Below are positions 42,148 to 53,325 of a stretch of 64,000 bases of DNA, one piece after another (the stretch's first letter is position 1; every line of letters begins with the position of its first letter). Source of the DNA: Streptomyces sp. NRRL F-5126 (GTDB lineage: Bacteria > Actinomycetota > Actinomycetes > Streptomycetales > Streptomycetaceae); NCBI RefSeq assembly GCF_000721265.1, contig NZ_JOFZ01000002.1:445666-509665 (forward strand), read 5' to 3'. The notes beneath the pieces are model-generated. The model was not told where the DNA came from, made no database searches, and saw only the letters and a list, made by a program, of their open reading frames with translations. A program made the translations under genes and the position numbers.

Positions 42148-42675
42148 TCAGGCGCTGCGGTCGAGAGCGCGCAGGCTGCGGTCCGTGATGGACCGCGCGC
42201 CTCGCCCTATGGCGATCGTGCCGGACTGCACGAGCTCCTTGATCCCGTACTGTTCGAGCATCCTCAGCATGGCGGCCAGCTTGTCGCTCGAACCGGTGGC
42301 CTCGATGGTGACGGCGTCGGGGGAGACGTCCACGGTCTTGGCGCGGAACAGCTGGACGATCTCGACGATCTGGCTGCGGGTCTCGTTGTCGGCGCGCACC
42401 TTGACCAGCACGAGCTCGCGCTGGATCGCGGCGCCGGGCTCGAGTTCGACGATCTTCAGGACGTTGACCAGCTTGTTGAGCTGCTTCGTCACCTGTTCGA
42501 GCGGCAGTTCCTCGACGTTCACCACGATCGTGATGCGGGAGATGTCGGGGTGCTCGGTGACACCGACCGCGAGCGAGTCGATGTTGAAGCCCCGGCGGGA
42601 GAACAGGGCGGCGATCCTGGCGAGGATGCCGGGTGTGTCCTCGACCAGGACGGAGAGCGTGTGCTTCGTGGACAT
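42148..42675 (-). CDS. ilvN: Acetolactate synthase small regulatory subunit
   Basis: The 175-residue regulatory subunit that binds valine and stimulates IlvB. It has an N-terminal ACT domain (HTLSVLVEDTPGILARIAALFSRRGFNIDSLAVG) and the C-terminal IlvH domain (ELVLVKVRADNETRSQIVEIVQLF, ending QSGTIAIGRGA). ATG 42675 is 29 bp after the ilvB stop, so they are cotranscribed. In actinobacteria it is also called ilvH. Confidence 0.96.
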   Translation of the reverse strand: MSTKHTLSVLVEDTPGILARIAALFSRRGFNIDSLAVGVTEHPDISRITIVVNVEELPLEQVTKQLNKLVNVLKIVELEPGAAIQRELVLVKVRADNETRSQIVEIVQLFRAKTVDVSPDAVTIEATGSSDKLAAMLRMLEQYGIKELVQSGTIAIGRGARSITDRSLRALDRSA

Positions 42676-42704
42676 GGGAGTCTCTCTGGTCTCTCGGTCG
42701 GGGC

Positions 42705-44570
42705 TCAGTTGTCGGAGGCTTCGCCGAAGTCGGGGCGGACGCCGAGTGCGGCCATGATCTCGTCGTTCGACGTGCCGGCGGCGACCATGGGCCACACCAT
42801 CGCGTCCTCGTGGACGATGAAGTCGACCACGACGGGACGGTCGTTGATGGCGTTGGCCTTGGCGATCACGGCGTCCAGCTCGTCGGGCGACTCGCAGCGG
42901 ATCCCGACGCACCCCATGGCCTCCGACAGCTTCACGAAGTCGGGGACGCGCGTGCCGCTGCTCGGCCGGCTCGCCGCGTCGTTGCCGTCCCGCAGGGTGG
43001 TGTGGGAGTAGCGCTGGTTGTAGAAGAGGCTCTGCCACTGGTGGACCATGCCGAGGACGCCGTTGTTGATGATGGCGACCTTGATCGGGATGTTGTTCAG
43101 CGCGCAGGTGGTCAGCTCCTGATTGGTCATCTGGAAGCAGCCGTCGCCGTCGATGGCCCACACGGTGGAGCCGGGCCTTCCGACCTTGGCGCCCATCGCG
43201 GCGGGCACCGCGTACCCCATCGTCCCGGCGCCGCCGGAGTTGAGCCACGTCGCGGGCCTGTCGTAGTCGACGAAGTGCGCCGCCCACATCTGGTGCTGCC
43301 CCACGCCGGCCGCGTACACGGTGTCCTCGGGCGCGAGCTGCCCGATGCGCTGGATGACCTGCTGCGGGGAGAGCGAACCGTCCTCCGGCTGGTCGTAGCC
43401 GAGCGGGTATGTCTGCCGCCAGCGGTCCAGGTCCTTCCACCACGCCTGGTAGCCGCCCGCCGCCGCGTCGCCGAGGGTGCCGCCCGTGTGCTCGGCCTGC
43501 ACCGCCTGCACCAGGTCCGCGAGCACCTCGCGCGCGTCGCCGACGATCGGCACGTCCGCGGCGCGGTTCTTGCCGATCTCCGCCGGATCGATGTCCGCGT
43601 GCACGATCTTCGCGTACGGCGCGAAGCTGTCCAGCTTGCCCGTGACGCGGTCGTCGAACCTGGCCCCGAGCGCCACGATCAGGTCGGCCTTCTGCAGCGC
43701 GGTGACGGCCGTGACCGCGCCGTGCATCCCGGGCATGCCCACGTGCAGCGGGTGGCTGTCGGGGAACGCGCCGAGCGCCATCAGCGTGGTCGTGACGGGC
43801 GCTTTGGTCAGCTCCGCGAGGACCCGCAGCTCGGCCGTCGCGCCGGACTTCACCACGCCGCCGCCCACGTACAGCACGGGGCGCTTGGCCTGGCCGATCA
43901 GCTTCGCGGCCTCGCGGATCTGCTTCGCGTGCGGCTTCGTCACCGGGCGGTAGCCGGGCAGGTCCATGACGGGCGGCCAGGAGAACGTGGTCCGCGCCTG
44001 CAGCGCGTCCTTGGCGATGTCGACGAGGACGGGGCCGGGGCGGCCCGTGCCCGCGATGTGGAACGCCTCGGCGATCGTCCTCGGGATGTCCTTCGCGTCC
44101 TTGACCAGGAAGTTGTGCTTCGTGACCGGCATCGTGATGCCGACGATGTCCGCCTCCTGGAAGGCGTCCGTGCCGATCGCCTTCGACGCGACCTGGCCGG
44201 TGATCGCGACGATCCCCACGGAGTCCATGTGCGCGTCGGCGATCGGGGTGACCAGGTTGGTGGCCCCGGGGCCCGAGGTGGCCATGCACACCCCGACCTT
44301 GCCGGTGGCCTGCGCGTAACCGACGGCCGCGTGACCCGCGCCCTGCTCGTGGCGGACGAGTACGTGGCGGACCCTGGTCGAGTCCATCATCGGGTCGTAC
44401 GCGGGGAGGATCGCGCCGCCGGGGATGCCGAACACGGTGTCGGCCCCCACCTCTTCGAGTGAGCGGATGAGGGACTGCGCACCCGTGAGGTGTTCGACGG
44501 TGGCGGAAGGCGCTCCGCCGCTACGGGCCCGCGGCTGCGGATGGTGGGCCCCGGTGGCCTGCTCGGTCAT
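42705..44570 (-). CDS. ilvB: Acetolactate synthase large (catalytic) subunit
   Basis: ThDP/FAD enzyme condensing pyruvate with pyruvate or 2-oxobutyrate; 621 residues. The ThDP glutamate is in [20 protein letters not shown]-binding and central domain motifs include [14 protein letters not shown] and [14 protein letters not shown]. The ThDP-Mg motif runs from [14 protein letters not shown] to ALNNIP. ATG 44570 ([11 protein letters not shown]) is chosen; ATG 44576 two codons earlier is equally close to the GAGAAG ribosome site. Preceded by a leader peptide and attenuator (44629-44746). Confidence 0.97.
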   Translation of the reverse strand: MTEQATGAHHPQPRARSGGAPSATVEHLTGAQSLIRSLEEVGADTVFGIPGGAILPAYDPMMDSTRVRHVLVRHEQGAGHAAVGYAQATGKVGVCMATSGPGATNLVTPIADAHMDSVGIVAITGQVASKAIGTDAFQEADIVGITMPVTKHNFLVKDAKDIPRTIAEAFHIAGTGRPGPVLVDIAKDALQARTTFSWPPVMDLPGYRPVTKPHAKQIREAAKLIGQAKRPVLYVGGGVVKSGATAELRVLAELTKAPVTTTLMALGAFPDSHPLHVGMPGMHGAVTAVTALQKADLIVALGARFDDRVTGKLDSFAPYAKIVHADIDPAEIGKNRAADVPIVGDAREVLADLVQAVQAEHTGGTLGDAAAGGYQAWWKDLDRWRQTYPLGYDQPEDGSLSPQQVIQRIGQLAPEDTVYAAGVGQHQMWAAHFVDYDRPATWLNSGGAGTMGYAVPAAMGAKVGRPGSTVWAIDGDGCFQMTNQELTTCALNNIPIKVAIINNGVLGMVHQWQSLFYNQRYSHTTLRDGNDAASRPSSGTRVPDFVKLSEAMGCVGIRCESPDELDAVIAKANAINDRPVVVDFIVHEDAMVWPMVAAGTSNDEIMAALGVRPDFGEASDN

Positions 44571-44628
44571 CGGCATTCTCTTCTCAGGGCTGGGGTTCTG
44601 CGAGGGTGTCGGGGTGTGCCGGTGCAAC

Positions 44629-44662
44629 AAAAAACCCCCCGTGCCAGAAGGCAAGCGAGGGG
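44629..44662 (-). terminator. ilvB attenuator terminator
   Basis: Read on the minus strand: CCCCTCG, bulge CT, TGCC, loop TTCT, GGCA, CGGGGGG, then six T residues (A run at 44629-44634). The stem is 11 bp with one bulge. It stands 43 nt past the leader-peptide stop and about 55 nt before the ilvB start. The same CCCC arm can alternatively be drawn into a helix with the leader-peptide end. Confidence 0.88.
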
Positions 44663-44718
44663 AGCGCGTCGGTGAGGTTCCGCGGAGCCGTCATGGGCTC
44701 TGCTTCAGCCGACGCGCT
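44663..44718 (-). promoter_or_regulatory. ilvB antiterminator pairing (leader end with terminator-proximal arm)
   Basis: On the minus strand AGCGCGTCGG (44718-44709, inside leader codons Gln-Arg-Val-Gly) pairs perfectly over 10 bp with CCGACGCGCT (44672-44663). The latter directly abuts the CCCC arm of the terminator. GG upstream can add two pairs to CCCC across a small internal loop. Stalling on Ile/Leu/Val codons should leave this helix free to form; completing translation should mask it. Confidence 0.7.
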
Positions 44719-44746
44719 GTCCAAGTACGAGGATTCGGGTGCGCAT
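44705..44746 (-). CDS. ilvB leader peptide (MRTRILVLGQRVG)
   Basis: A 13-codon ORF with the run Ile-Leu-Val-Leu, and another Val near the end, just upstream of an attenuator. Branched-chain-rich leader peptides before ilvB are known in actinobacteria; this one fits. A TTGACA/GAGGGT promoter places the transcript start at or within a base or two of the ATG, so the peptide would be read from a leaderless end. Five of 13 codons are Ile, Leu or Val. Confidence 0.85.
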   Translation of the reverse strand: MRTRILVLGQRVG

Positions 44747-44753
44747 GGCACTG

Positions 44754-44783
44754 ACCCTCCCCCTGCCGCGCCACACCTGTCAA
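44754..44783 (-). promoter_or_regulatory. ilvB promoter
   Basis: TTGACA (-35, plus-strand TGTCAA at 44778-44783) and GAGGGT (-10, plus-strand ACCCTC at 44754-44759) with 18-bp spacing. The -35 box contains the stop codon of the upstream GGDEF-EAL gene. Predicted start about 44747, next to the leader-peptide ATG at 44746. Confidence 0.7.
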
Positions 44784-47700
44784 GTGGGTGGGACCGGCGT
44801 CTCACCATTCGAGCGGGCCGAGGGGAAAGCCAGCCGTTCGGCGGGCAGCGGGCGGGGCCTCATGCCGGGCAACGACGGGGCGGTGAAGCCGTGCCCCGCC
44901 GCGACGGGCGTGCACGGCCCGCACACGGCGGCCGCGAGCGCGGGTCCCTCCACGGCCCGCGGGGAGCCTGGGGCGGCCGGCGCGCCGGCTCCGTCGGGCA
45001 CCGGATACCCGCCCCGGCTCAGCGCGCGGCGCAGCCGGTACTCGTCCAGCGGTCCCGAGAAGGCGGCCCCCTGGCCGTGGGTGCACCCCAGCGCCCGCAG
45101 GGCGGGGATCTGCTCCGTGCGGTCCACGCCGTCGGCGACGGAGTGCATCCCGAGGTCGCGCGCGATCCGCAGCAACCCGGCGGTGATCTTGTGCAGCCTC
45201 GGGGACTCCACGATGCCCTCCACCAGACCCCGATCCAGCTTCAGCACGTCGAGGGGCAGCCTGCGTAAGGCATGGATGGCCGTGAACCCGCTGCCGAACG
45301 CGTCCAGTGCGATCCGTACGCCGTGCCCGCGCAGGGAGCGCAGGCGCTGCTCGAGCTCGTCGAGGTCCGCGCCGTGGTCCACGTCGGCCAGCTCGATCAT
45401 CAGCGACCCGGGGGGCAGGCGGTGGCGCGCGAGCAGCGCCTCGACGCTGTCGCCCCGCGGCGGCCGCTCCAGCAGGCGCCGCGCCGGCAGCCGGACCGCG
45501 ACCGGGGCGCGCACACCCGTGACCCGGGAGCGCTCGGTGGCCCTCTCGACCGCGTCCTCGAGGAGCCGGCGGCCGAACTCCGCCGCCTGGCCGTGGTCGT
45601 GGGCGTCGGCGATCCGCAGGAACTCGGCGGGGGTGAACAGCAGGCCGTGCGGTGCCCGCCAGCGCGGCTGCGCCGTGACGACCGCGACCCTGCCGCTGGC
45701 GAGGCTCACCACCGGCTGGTGCAGGAGCGTGAACTCGCCCTCGTGCAGCGCCGCGCGCACCCGGCCCGTCAGCTCAGCGCCGCGCACGGCGTCCGTCCGC
45801 AGCCGCGGCGTGTACAGCTCGACGCGGTTCTTGCCCGCCGCCTTGGCGCTGTACATCGCGAGGTCGGCGTTGCGCATCAGCCCGGCGGGGTTCGTGCCGC
45901 TCTCCGCGAAGGCGACCCCGATCGAGGCGGCGACCCGTACGTCGTGCCCCTCGATGCGGTACGGCTCCGACAGCGTCAGGCGCAGCCTGCCGGCGATCTC
46001 CTGGACCAGCTCCTCGCGTGGGACACCGTCGCCGCCGCCGTCGCCCGTGAGGACGAGGGCGGCGAACTCGTCGCCGCCGAGCCGCGCCACGGTGTCGCCC
46101 GCGCGGACGGAGGCCTGCAGGCGCCGGGCGGCGCGGATCAGCAGTTCGTCGCCCACCTGGTGGCCGAGGCGGTCGTTGACGCCCTTGAACCCGTCCAGGT
46201 CGATGTAGAGGACTGCCGTGCCCGCGTCGCCGGAGCGGCGCCCGGCCAGCGCCTGCCCCACCCGCTGGGTGAACAGCGCCCTGTTGGGCAGGTCGGTGAG
46301 CGGGTCGTGCTCGGCGTTGTGCTGCAACTGCGCCTGGAGGCGTACGCGCTCGGTCACGTCCCGGCTGTTGAAGATCAGCCCGTCCTCGTGGCGGTTGACC
46401 GTCGACTCCACGTTCAGCCATGCGCCGCTGCCCGACCTGAACCGGTACTCGACGCGCGCGCTCGGCTCCGCCGCGGGCGACGCGGCGAGGAAGCGGCGCA
46501 CCTCGTGGACGACCCCGCCCAGGTCGGCCGGGTGGATCAGCGAGGCCAGCTCCTCGCCTTCGAGCTCCTCGGCGCCCCTGCCGTAGACGCCGGACGCCGC
46601 GGGGCTCACGTACCGCAGGACGCCGGACGGGGCGGCGATCATGATCACGTCGCTCGAACCCTGGACGAGCGACCTGAAGTGGTTCTCCTTCTGGGCCAGT
46701 TCCTGGGTGAGCGCCACATGGTCGACGAGCATGATGCCCTGCCGGACGACGAGGGCGAGCACCACCGTGCAGCCGGTGAGGATGACGACCCGGTCCACCT
46801 GGTGACCCTCGACCGCCGTGTACAGGATCCCCAGCGTGCACACGGCCGCGGCGAGGTAGGGCGCGAGCGCCGCGAGGGAGCTCGCGATCCCGCGCCGCCT
46901 GCGCGCCCGCCCGCGCGGCGCCCGCGGCGCCGGCTCCGGCATGTGCCGCACGCCCCACGGCGCGTACGCCAGCAGCAGGGATCCGGCGAACCAGCCGGCG
47001 TCGAGCAGCTGACCCGAGTGGTAGCCGGCACGCAGCAGCGGTGACGTGAACAGGCCGTCGCACAGCACGGTCAGGGCCAGGGCGCTGATGGCGGTGTTCA
47101 CCGCCGTGCGACTCGCCGTGTGCCGGAAATGCAGCGCGAGCACCATGCTGACCAGCACGATGTCGAGCAGGGGATAGGCGAGGGCGAGCGCCGACTGGGC
47201 GACGCTCGGGCCGTCCACATGCGCGGTGTGGGCGAGCGCGAGGCTCCAGGACAGCGTCAGCAGCGATCCGCCGATCAGCCAGGCGTCGAGGCCGAGGCAG
47301 ATCCAGCCGGCCTTGGTGTCCGGGCGTTTGGCGAGGACGAGGAGGCCGACGATGGCCGGGGGCGCGAAGCAGAGGAAGAACAGGTCCGCGAGCGAAGGGG
47401 TGGGCACGGGCTCGTGCAGCACCACCTCGTACCACCCCCATACGCCGTTGCCGCCGGCGGCCATGAACGACGAGAGGGAGAACAGCAGCCAGGCCGGCCG
47501 GAACCTTCGCCCCCGGCCGCGCGCGTAGAGGAAGCACGAGACCGAGGCGACGAGAGCCGCGAAGCTCAGGCCGAAGTCGCCCATGATCAGTGCCAGTTCC
47601 TGGGATCCCCAGCCCATCGCGGCCCCCGTCGCATAGGCGGCACAGACGAGGGCCAGCAGGAGCTGCCCGGCCAGACCGGCGTTGCCGGCGCCTGACGCGT

Positions 47701-47887
47701 GGCGTCTGCCGAGGAAGACCCCCGCGGCGCTCACCGGCCCACTCCGGGACGCATCACTGTCGCTACTTCGGTCCACCGGCCGTGCATCGCCCGTCGCCCC
47801 CTCGGATACTGGTCGCTCCCCGCGCCGCCCCACACGCGACGCAGCCCCGGACCGGGACGATACACCAGAGTCGTCACTCAGGGACAT
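44780..47887 (-). CDS. Membrane PAS-GGDEF-EAL protein with degenerate EAL domain
   Basis: A 1035-residue membrane protein. A charged N-terminal tail precedes about nine to ten hydrophobic segments (about residues 70-390), a PAS domain (FRSLVQGSSDVIMIAAPSG to NSRDVTERVRLQ), a GGDEF domain and an EAL-like domain. GGDEF is intact (604-608) with an RxxD inhibitory site at 595-598 (RAGD). The EAL motif position reads AQP, DDFGTG reads DAFGSG, and VIAEGVE reads SVADGVD, so the EAL half is probably not a phosphodiesterase. A diguanylate cyclase with product inhibition is predicted. The ATG at 47887 follows AGAGGGA. It lies upstream of ilvB. Confidence 0.92.
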   Translation of the reverse strand: MSLSDDSGVSSRSGAASRVGRRGERPVSEGATGDARPVDRSSDSDASRSGPVSAAGVFLGRRHASGAGNAGLAGQLLLALVCAAYATGAAMGWGSQELALIMGDFGLSFAALVASVSCFLYARGRGRRFRPAWLLFSLSSFMAAGGNGVWGWYEVVLHEPVPTPSLADLFFLCFAPPAIVGLLVLAKRPDTKAGWICLGLDAWLIGGSLLTLSWSLALAHTAHVDGPSVAQSALALAYPLLDIVLVSMVLALHFRHTASRTAVNTAISALALTVLCDGLFTSPLLRAGYHSGQLLDAGWFAGSLLLAYAPWGVRHMPEPAPRAPRGRARRRRGIASSLAALAPYLAAAVCTLGILYTAVEGHQVDRVVILTGCTVVLALVVRQGIMLVDHVALTQELAQKENHFRSLVQGSSDVIMIAAPSGVLRYVSPAASGVYGRGAEELEGEELASLIHPADLGGVVHEVRRFLAASPAAEPSARVEYRFRSGSGAWLNVESTVNRHEDGLIFNSRDVTERVRLQAQLQHNAEHDPLTDLPNRALFTQRVGQALAGRRSGDAGTAVLYIDLDGFKGVNDRLGHQVGDELLIRAARRLQASVRAGDTVARLGGDEFAALVLTGDGGGDGVPREELVQEIAGRLRLTLSEPYRIEGHDVRVAASIGVAFAESGTNPAGLMRNADLAMYSAKAAGKNRVELYTPRLRTDAVRGAELTGRVRAALHEGEFTLLHQPVVSLASGRVAVVTAQPRWRAPHGLLFTPAEFLRIADAHDHGQAAEFGRRLLEDAVERATERSRVTGVRAPVAVRLPARRLLERPPRGDSVEALLARHRLPPGSLMIELADVDHGADLDELEQRLRSLRGHGVRIALDAFGSGFTAIHALRRLPLDVLKLDRGLVEGIVESPRLHKITAGLLRIARDLGMHSVADGVDRTEQIPALRALGCTHGQGAAFSGPLDEYRLRRALSRGGYPVPDGAGAPAAPGSPRAVEGPALAAAVCGPCTPVAAGHGFTAPSLPGMRPRPLPAERLAFPSARSNGETPVPPT

Positions 47888-47982
47888 AGTCCCTCTACTC
47901 TCCGTGACGATCTGGGGTGTTGCGGCACCGCGGGTCCTGAACGCTGCGAAGAGTGGTCACGGAAAGGCACTCCGTGACGGGC

Positions 47983-48930
47983 TCACTTAGTGGTCATTAC
48001 CACGTTCTGGAGCTTTTCACCCCCGGCGAACCGGGTCAGTTGTGCCGAGAGGAGGCTTTTGGCGCGCGGCTCGAAGGCGGAAGTGGAGCCTCCGACATGG
48101 GGGCTGACGAGCACGCCGGGGGCGTGCCAGAGGGGGTGGCCCGCGGGCAGCGGCTCGGGGTCGGTGACGTCGAGCGCCGCGGTGATCCGGCCGCTCTCCA
48201 CCTCCGCGAGCAGCGCCTTCGTGTCGACGACGGGCCCGCGGGCGACGTTGACGAGCAGGGCGCCGCGCTGCATACGGGAGAGGAAGTCGGCGCCGGCGAG
48301 ACCCCGGGTCGCGTCCGTCAGCGGGGTGGCGAGGATGACCACGTCGGCGTCCGGCAGCAGTGAGGGCAGATCGGAGAGCGCGTGGACGTGGCCGCGCGCG
48401 GTTTCGCGCGCCGAGCGCGCGACGCGCACCACCCGCGCGCACTCGAAGGCGGCGAGCCGGTCCTCGATGGCCGCGCCTATGGCCCCGTAGCCCACGATCA
48501 GCACCGACCGGTCGGCGAGCGCCGGGTAGAAGCCCTGCAGCCACTCCTCACGCTCCTGCGCCCTCACGAACTTCGGGATGTTGCGCAGCGAGGCGAGCGT
48601 CAGGGCGAGCGCCAGCTCCGCCGTGCTCGCCTCGTGCACCCCGCGCGCGTTGCACAGCAGTACACCGGGGGCGAGCGGGCCGAGCCCGGGCACGACGTGG
48701 TCCACGCCGGCGGACAGCGTCTGCACGACCCGCACCGACCGCATCGCGGCCAGAGGCCTGACCGCGACCTCGGAACCCTTCATGTAGGGGACGGCGTAGA
48801 AGGCGCAGTCCGCCGGGTCGGCGGGGAAGTCCTGATCCCCGTCCCAGAAGCGGTAGGTGAGGGTGTCGGGCAGCCCCTCGATCTCGTCGGTCCCGTACGG
48901 AAGCCATACCTCTGGCGCGTCGATGCTCAT
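47983..48930 (-). CDS. D-isomer-specific 2-hydroxyacid dehydrogenase
   Basis: A 315-residue NAD(P)-dependent 2-hydroxyacid dehydrogenase. The dinucleotide motif is SVLIVGYGAIGAAIEDRL. Catalytic Arg is in LVNVARGPVVDT, Glu in DVTDPEPLPAG and His in SPHVGGST. Substrate cannot be deduced (glyoxylate/hydroxypyruvate reductase-like). The ATG at 48930 gives MSIDAPEVWLP; no clear ribosome site precedes it, so a nearby alternative is possible. Confidence 0.9.
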   Translation of the reverse strand: MSIDAPEVWLPYGTDEIEGLPDTLTYRFWDGDQDFPADPADCAFYAVPYMKGSEVAVRPLAAMRSVRVVQTLSAGVDHVVPGLGPLAPGVLLCNARGVHEASTAELALALTLASLRNIPKFVRAQEREEWLQGFYPALADRSVLIVGYGAIGAAIEDRLAAFECARVVRVARSARETARGHVHALSDLPSLLPDADVVILATPLTDATRGLAGADFLSRMQRGALLVNVARGPVVDTKALLAEVESGRITAALDVTDPEPLPAGHPLWHAPGVLVSPHVGGSTSAFEPRAKSLLSAQLTRFAGGEKLQNVVMTTK

Positions 48931-49000
48931 GGTCAGGAGGCTATGCCACGCCGCATCCGGCACGCGGGGCCCCAGCGCCCCGGGCCCCGGGCCCCGGCCG

Positions 49001-50194
49001 TCACAGCCGTGCCGCCTTGAGCGCCATGTGCAGCAGCAGGCGGTCCTCTCCCCGCGCGAGGTCGAGGCCGGTGAGGTGCTCGATGCGGGAGAGCCGGTAG
49101 TAGAGCGTCTGGCGGTGGATGCCGAGGGCCGCGGCGGTGCGGCCCGCCTGCCCCGCGTGGTCGAGGTAGCTCTCGGCGGTCGACGCCAGGTCCGCGTGGG
49201 CCGGGGCGAGCAGCGGCGCGACCGCCGGGTCGCACCCCGGCGGCAGGCGCGTCAGCAGGCGGTACGCGCCGATGTCCGCCCAGTCGGCGACCGGGCCGAG
49301 CGCGGGCCTCGCCCGCGCCGCCCGCGCTGCGCCGGCCGCCTCCTGCCACGCCCCGGGTAGCTCCGCGAGCCCGCGCCGCGGCGAGGCCGCGCCGGCCGTC
49401 GCCCCGGGGCCCGCCGACCCGCACAGCCGGCCGGCGGCCGCGGCCACCGCGGACATCCCGTCCGCAGAGCGCAGCCGCACGAGCAGGGCCAGCACGGACG
49501 TCGCCCCGCCGGGCCGCGCACGCGGGACACCGGGGGCGGTCGCGGGGGCCGCGGCCGGGAACGGGGCGTCGAGTGGCAGCGTGCACAGCGCGGCCGTCCC
49601 CGGCACTGCGCGGGCCGGCGGCTCCTCGCCCGGCCAGGGCGCGACGCACACCACCGTGTGCAGCCCGTCCCCGCTCGGCCCGAGCGCGGTGCGCAGCGCC
49701 GCGAGCGCCATGTCGCGCTCCCAGCCGTGCTCCGCGGTGAGCACGGCGCGCAGTTCGCGGGCGAGGTCCGCGTCCGCCTTCACGTCCTCCGCGAGCAGGT
49801 CGCCGATCCTCTGCGTCACGTCCATGGCGGCCGCGAGCCGGGACGCTCCCGGGCCCGTCGCCGAGTCGTCGAGCAGCCACACGTAGCCGAGCACCATCCC
49901 CCGATGGCGTACCGGCAGGCAGATCCTGCCGCGGAAGACGCCCGCGTCCGGCGAGGCGGGGATGCGCACGGGGCCCGTCGCGCGCGTGATGCCGAACCCC
50001 TCGAACCAGGCGCGCACGCCGGGCGACGACTTGCGGGTGAGGATCGAGCGCGTCCTGACGGGGTCCATGACCAGGTCGTCGTCGCTGTCGTGGGCCCCGA
50101 AGGCGATCAGCCGGAAGTCGCGGTTCTCCAGCGTCGCGGGCACGCCCACCAGCGCGGAGATCTCGTCGACCAGCTCCTGGTAATCGCCCTTCAC
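49001..50194 (-). CDS. PucR-family transcriptional regulator of proline catabolism (predicted)
   Basis: A 397-residue regulator. The N-terminal half has the PucR-type sensory region ([29 protein letters not shown], and [23 protein letters not shown]). The C-terminal HTH_30 DNA-binding domain is [40 protein letters not shown]. It is divergent from the proline dehydrogenase gene across about 150 bp, an arrangement usual for proline-responsive PucR/PutR activators. Start is GTG 50194; the middle is Ala/Pro-rich and low in complexity. Confidence 0.9.
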   Translation of the reverse strand: MKGDYQELVDEISALVGVPATLENRDFRLIAFGAHDSDDDLVMDPVRTRSILTRKSSPGVRAWFEGFGITRATGPVRIPASPDAGVFRGRICLPVRHRGMVLGYVWLLDDSATGPGASRLAAAMDVTQRIGDLLAEDVKADADLARELRAVLTAEHGWERDMALAALRTALGPSGDGLHTVVCVAPWPGEEPPARAVPGTAALCTLPLDAPFPAAAPATAPGVPRARPGGATSVLALLVRLRSADGMSAVAAAAGRLCGSAGPGATAGAASPRRGLAELPGAWQEAAGAARAARARPALGPVADWADIGAYRLLTRLPPGCDPAVAPLLAPAHADLASTAESYLDHAGQAGRTAAALGIHRQTLYYRLSRIEHLTGLDLARGEDRLLLHMALKAARL

Positions 50195-50343
50195 CCGGCC
50201 ATTCTCGCACCGCTTCAGACATATGTCTGAGATCGTGCGCGGTGATGCGTGACAGCTGTCGATGGCAGCGGACCGCCGTCCTCCCTAACGTGCGAAGTGG
50301 CCGCCGAGTCCCACGGCCCGCTCGATCTCTCATGGAGGTGCCC

Positions 50344-51270
50344 GTGCTGGGTCCCGTGATCCTCGCCGCGTCGCGCAGCGACGCCCTGCGCCGCACGATC
50401 TCTGCCGCGCCGCTGACCAAGCCGGTCGTCCGGCGCTTCATCGCCGGGGAGTCGGTCGAGGCGACGGCGCCCGCCATCGAGACCATGGCCTCCCAGGGCC
50501 TCGAAGTCACCCTCGACGTATTGGGCGAGGACGTCACCGATCCGGCCGAGGCCACCCGCTCGCGCGACGCGTACCTCAGGCTCATCGAGGTACTCGGGCC
50601 CCTGCAGCTCGGTGAGCGCGCCGAGATGTCGGTGAAGCTGTCCTGCATGGGCCAGGCGCTCGACGGCGGCCACGACATCGCGCTGAAGAACGTCACCGCG
50701 ATCGTCGAGGCCGCGAACGCCATCGGCACCACCGTCACCCTCGACGCCGAGGACCACACCACCGTCGACTCGACGCTCGCCATCCACTCCGCGCTGCGCG
50801 AGCGTTTCCCCCGAACCGGCGCCGTCGTCCAGTCGTACCTGTTCCGCACGGAGGAGGACTGCCGCAGGCTCGCCGCCGAGGGCAGCCGCGTCCGGCTGGT
50901 GAAGGGCGCCTACAAGGAGCCCGCCTCCGTCGCGTACCAGGACAAGGCCGAGGTCGACAAGGCGTACGTGCGCTGCCTGCGCGTCCTCATGGAGGGCGAC
51001 GGCTACCCGATGGTCGGCTCCCACGACCCGCGGCTCATCGCCATCGGCCAGGAGCTGGCACAGCGCGCGGGCCGCAAGCTCGCCGACTACGAGTTCCAGA
51101 TGCTGTACGGCATCCGCACCGCCGAGCAGCACCGGCTGGCGGCCGAGGGCCACCGCATGCGCGTCTACGTCGCCTACGGCACCGACTGGTACGGCTACTT
51201 CATGCGGCGCCTCGCCGAGCGCCCGGCCAACCTCGCCTTCTTCCTGCGCTCGCTGGCCGGCCGCGGCTGA
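50344..51270 (+). CDS. Proline dehydrogenase (monofunctional)
   Basis: FAD enzyme of 308 residues that oxidises proline to pyrroline-5-carboxylate. Barrel motifs are EMSVKLSCMGQAL, TVTLDAEDHTTVDSTL, RLVKGAYKEP and FQMLYGIR, with the C-terminal YVAYGTDWYGYFMRRLAERPANL that recognises substrate. GTG 50344 has GGAGG five bases upstream and gives VLGPVILAAS; the ATG at 50332 would place the ribosome site inside the gene. It is 56 bp before the P5C dehydrogenase gene. Confidence 0.95.
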   Translation: MLGPVILAASRSDALRRTISAAPLTKPVVRRFIAGESVEATAPAIETMASQGLEVTLDVLGEDVTDPAEATRSRDAYLRLIEVLGPLQLGERAEMSVKLSCMGQALDGGHDIALKNVTAIVEAANAIGTTVTLDAEDHTTVDSTLAIHSALRERFPRTGAVVQSYLFRTEEDCRRLAAEGSRVRLVKGAYKEPASVAYQDKAEVDKAYVRCLRVLMEGDGYPMVGSHDPRLIAIGQELAQRAGRKLADYEFQMLYGIRTAEQHRLAAEGHRMRVYVAYGTDWYGYFMRRLAERPANLAFFLRSLAGRG

Positions 51271-51326
51271 CCGGCGTGCCCCGCCCGACCACGGACACCC
51301 CACGACCGAAAAGGAGTGACGGCACC

Positions 51327-52958
<1,632 letters not shown>

Positions 52959-53009
52959 GGCCGCCTGGGCCGGCGCACGCGACCGGCCGCGAACGACCCG
53001 ATGACCCGC

Positions 53010-53044
53010 ACCGCCCCGCGCCGCTCCCCTCGGCGCGGGGCGGT
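53010..53044 (+). terminator. pruA terminator
   Basis: Perfect 14-bp stem (53010-53023 ACCGCCCCGCGCCG with 53031-53044), 7-nt loop, 52 bp past the stop; no T run. Confidence 0.75.
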
Positions 53045-53105
53045 CGCGCGCGTGCGGTCGGCCGACCGCACGGGGAATTCACCCGCCGGGGTGCTCTCCG
53101 TCTCA

Positions 53106-53125
53106 GATAGTAGGAAGTCCGAGTA
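53106..53125 (+). promoter_or_regulatory. Promoter-linked dyad, site 1 (GATAGTAGGAAGTCCGAGTA)
   Basis: GATAGT resembles a -10 box and runs into AGGAAGTCCGAGTA. It matches site 2 before ilvE at GATA-T-GGA-GTCC-AGTA in the same orientation. It is 200 bp upstream of the 44-aa gene. Confidence 0.6.
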
Positions 53126-53325
53126 ATGATGCAGACACGGCGGGCGGGCTCCCTTAGCGTGGAAGACGCCTAACTGCCGCTCCATCGAGCGATCGGCGGC
53201 CCCGGTCGGCCTGTCGGCAGGTGACCCCTGCGGGCCGCGCCCCCGCCCTCTTACGGCACCCTCTCGGATGCGCCGCCCCGCGGCCCGCCGCGCGCGGCTC
53301 AAGCTGGCAGAAGGAGTCGATCCCC

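Larger units (their letters stand above)
52959..53325. other. 367-bp gap between pruA and the 44-aa gene
   Basis: Holds the pruA terminator (53010-53044), the AT-richer promoter-like dyad at 53106-53125, and a roughly 200-nt GC-rich leader before the next ATG. No leader peptide or riboswitch recognised. Confidence 0.6.

Noticed and set aside
44584..44808. 74-codon minus-strand frame over the ilvB leader
   Set aside because: It runs through the attenuator terminator and promoter; the 13-codon leader in another frame explains the region better.
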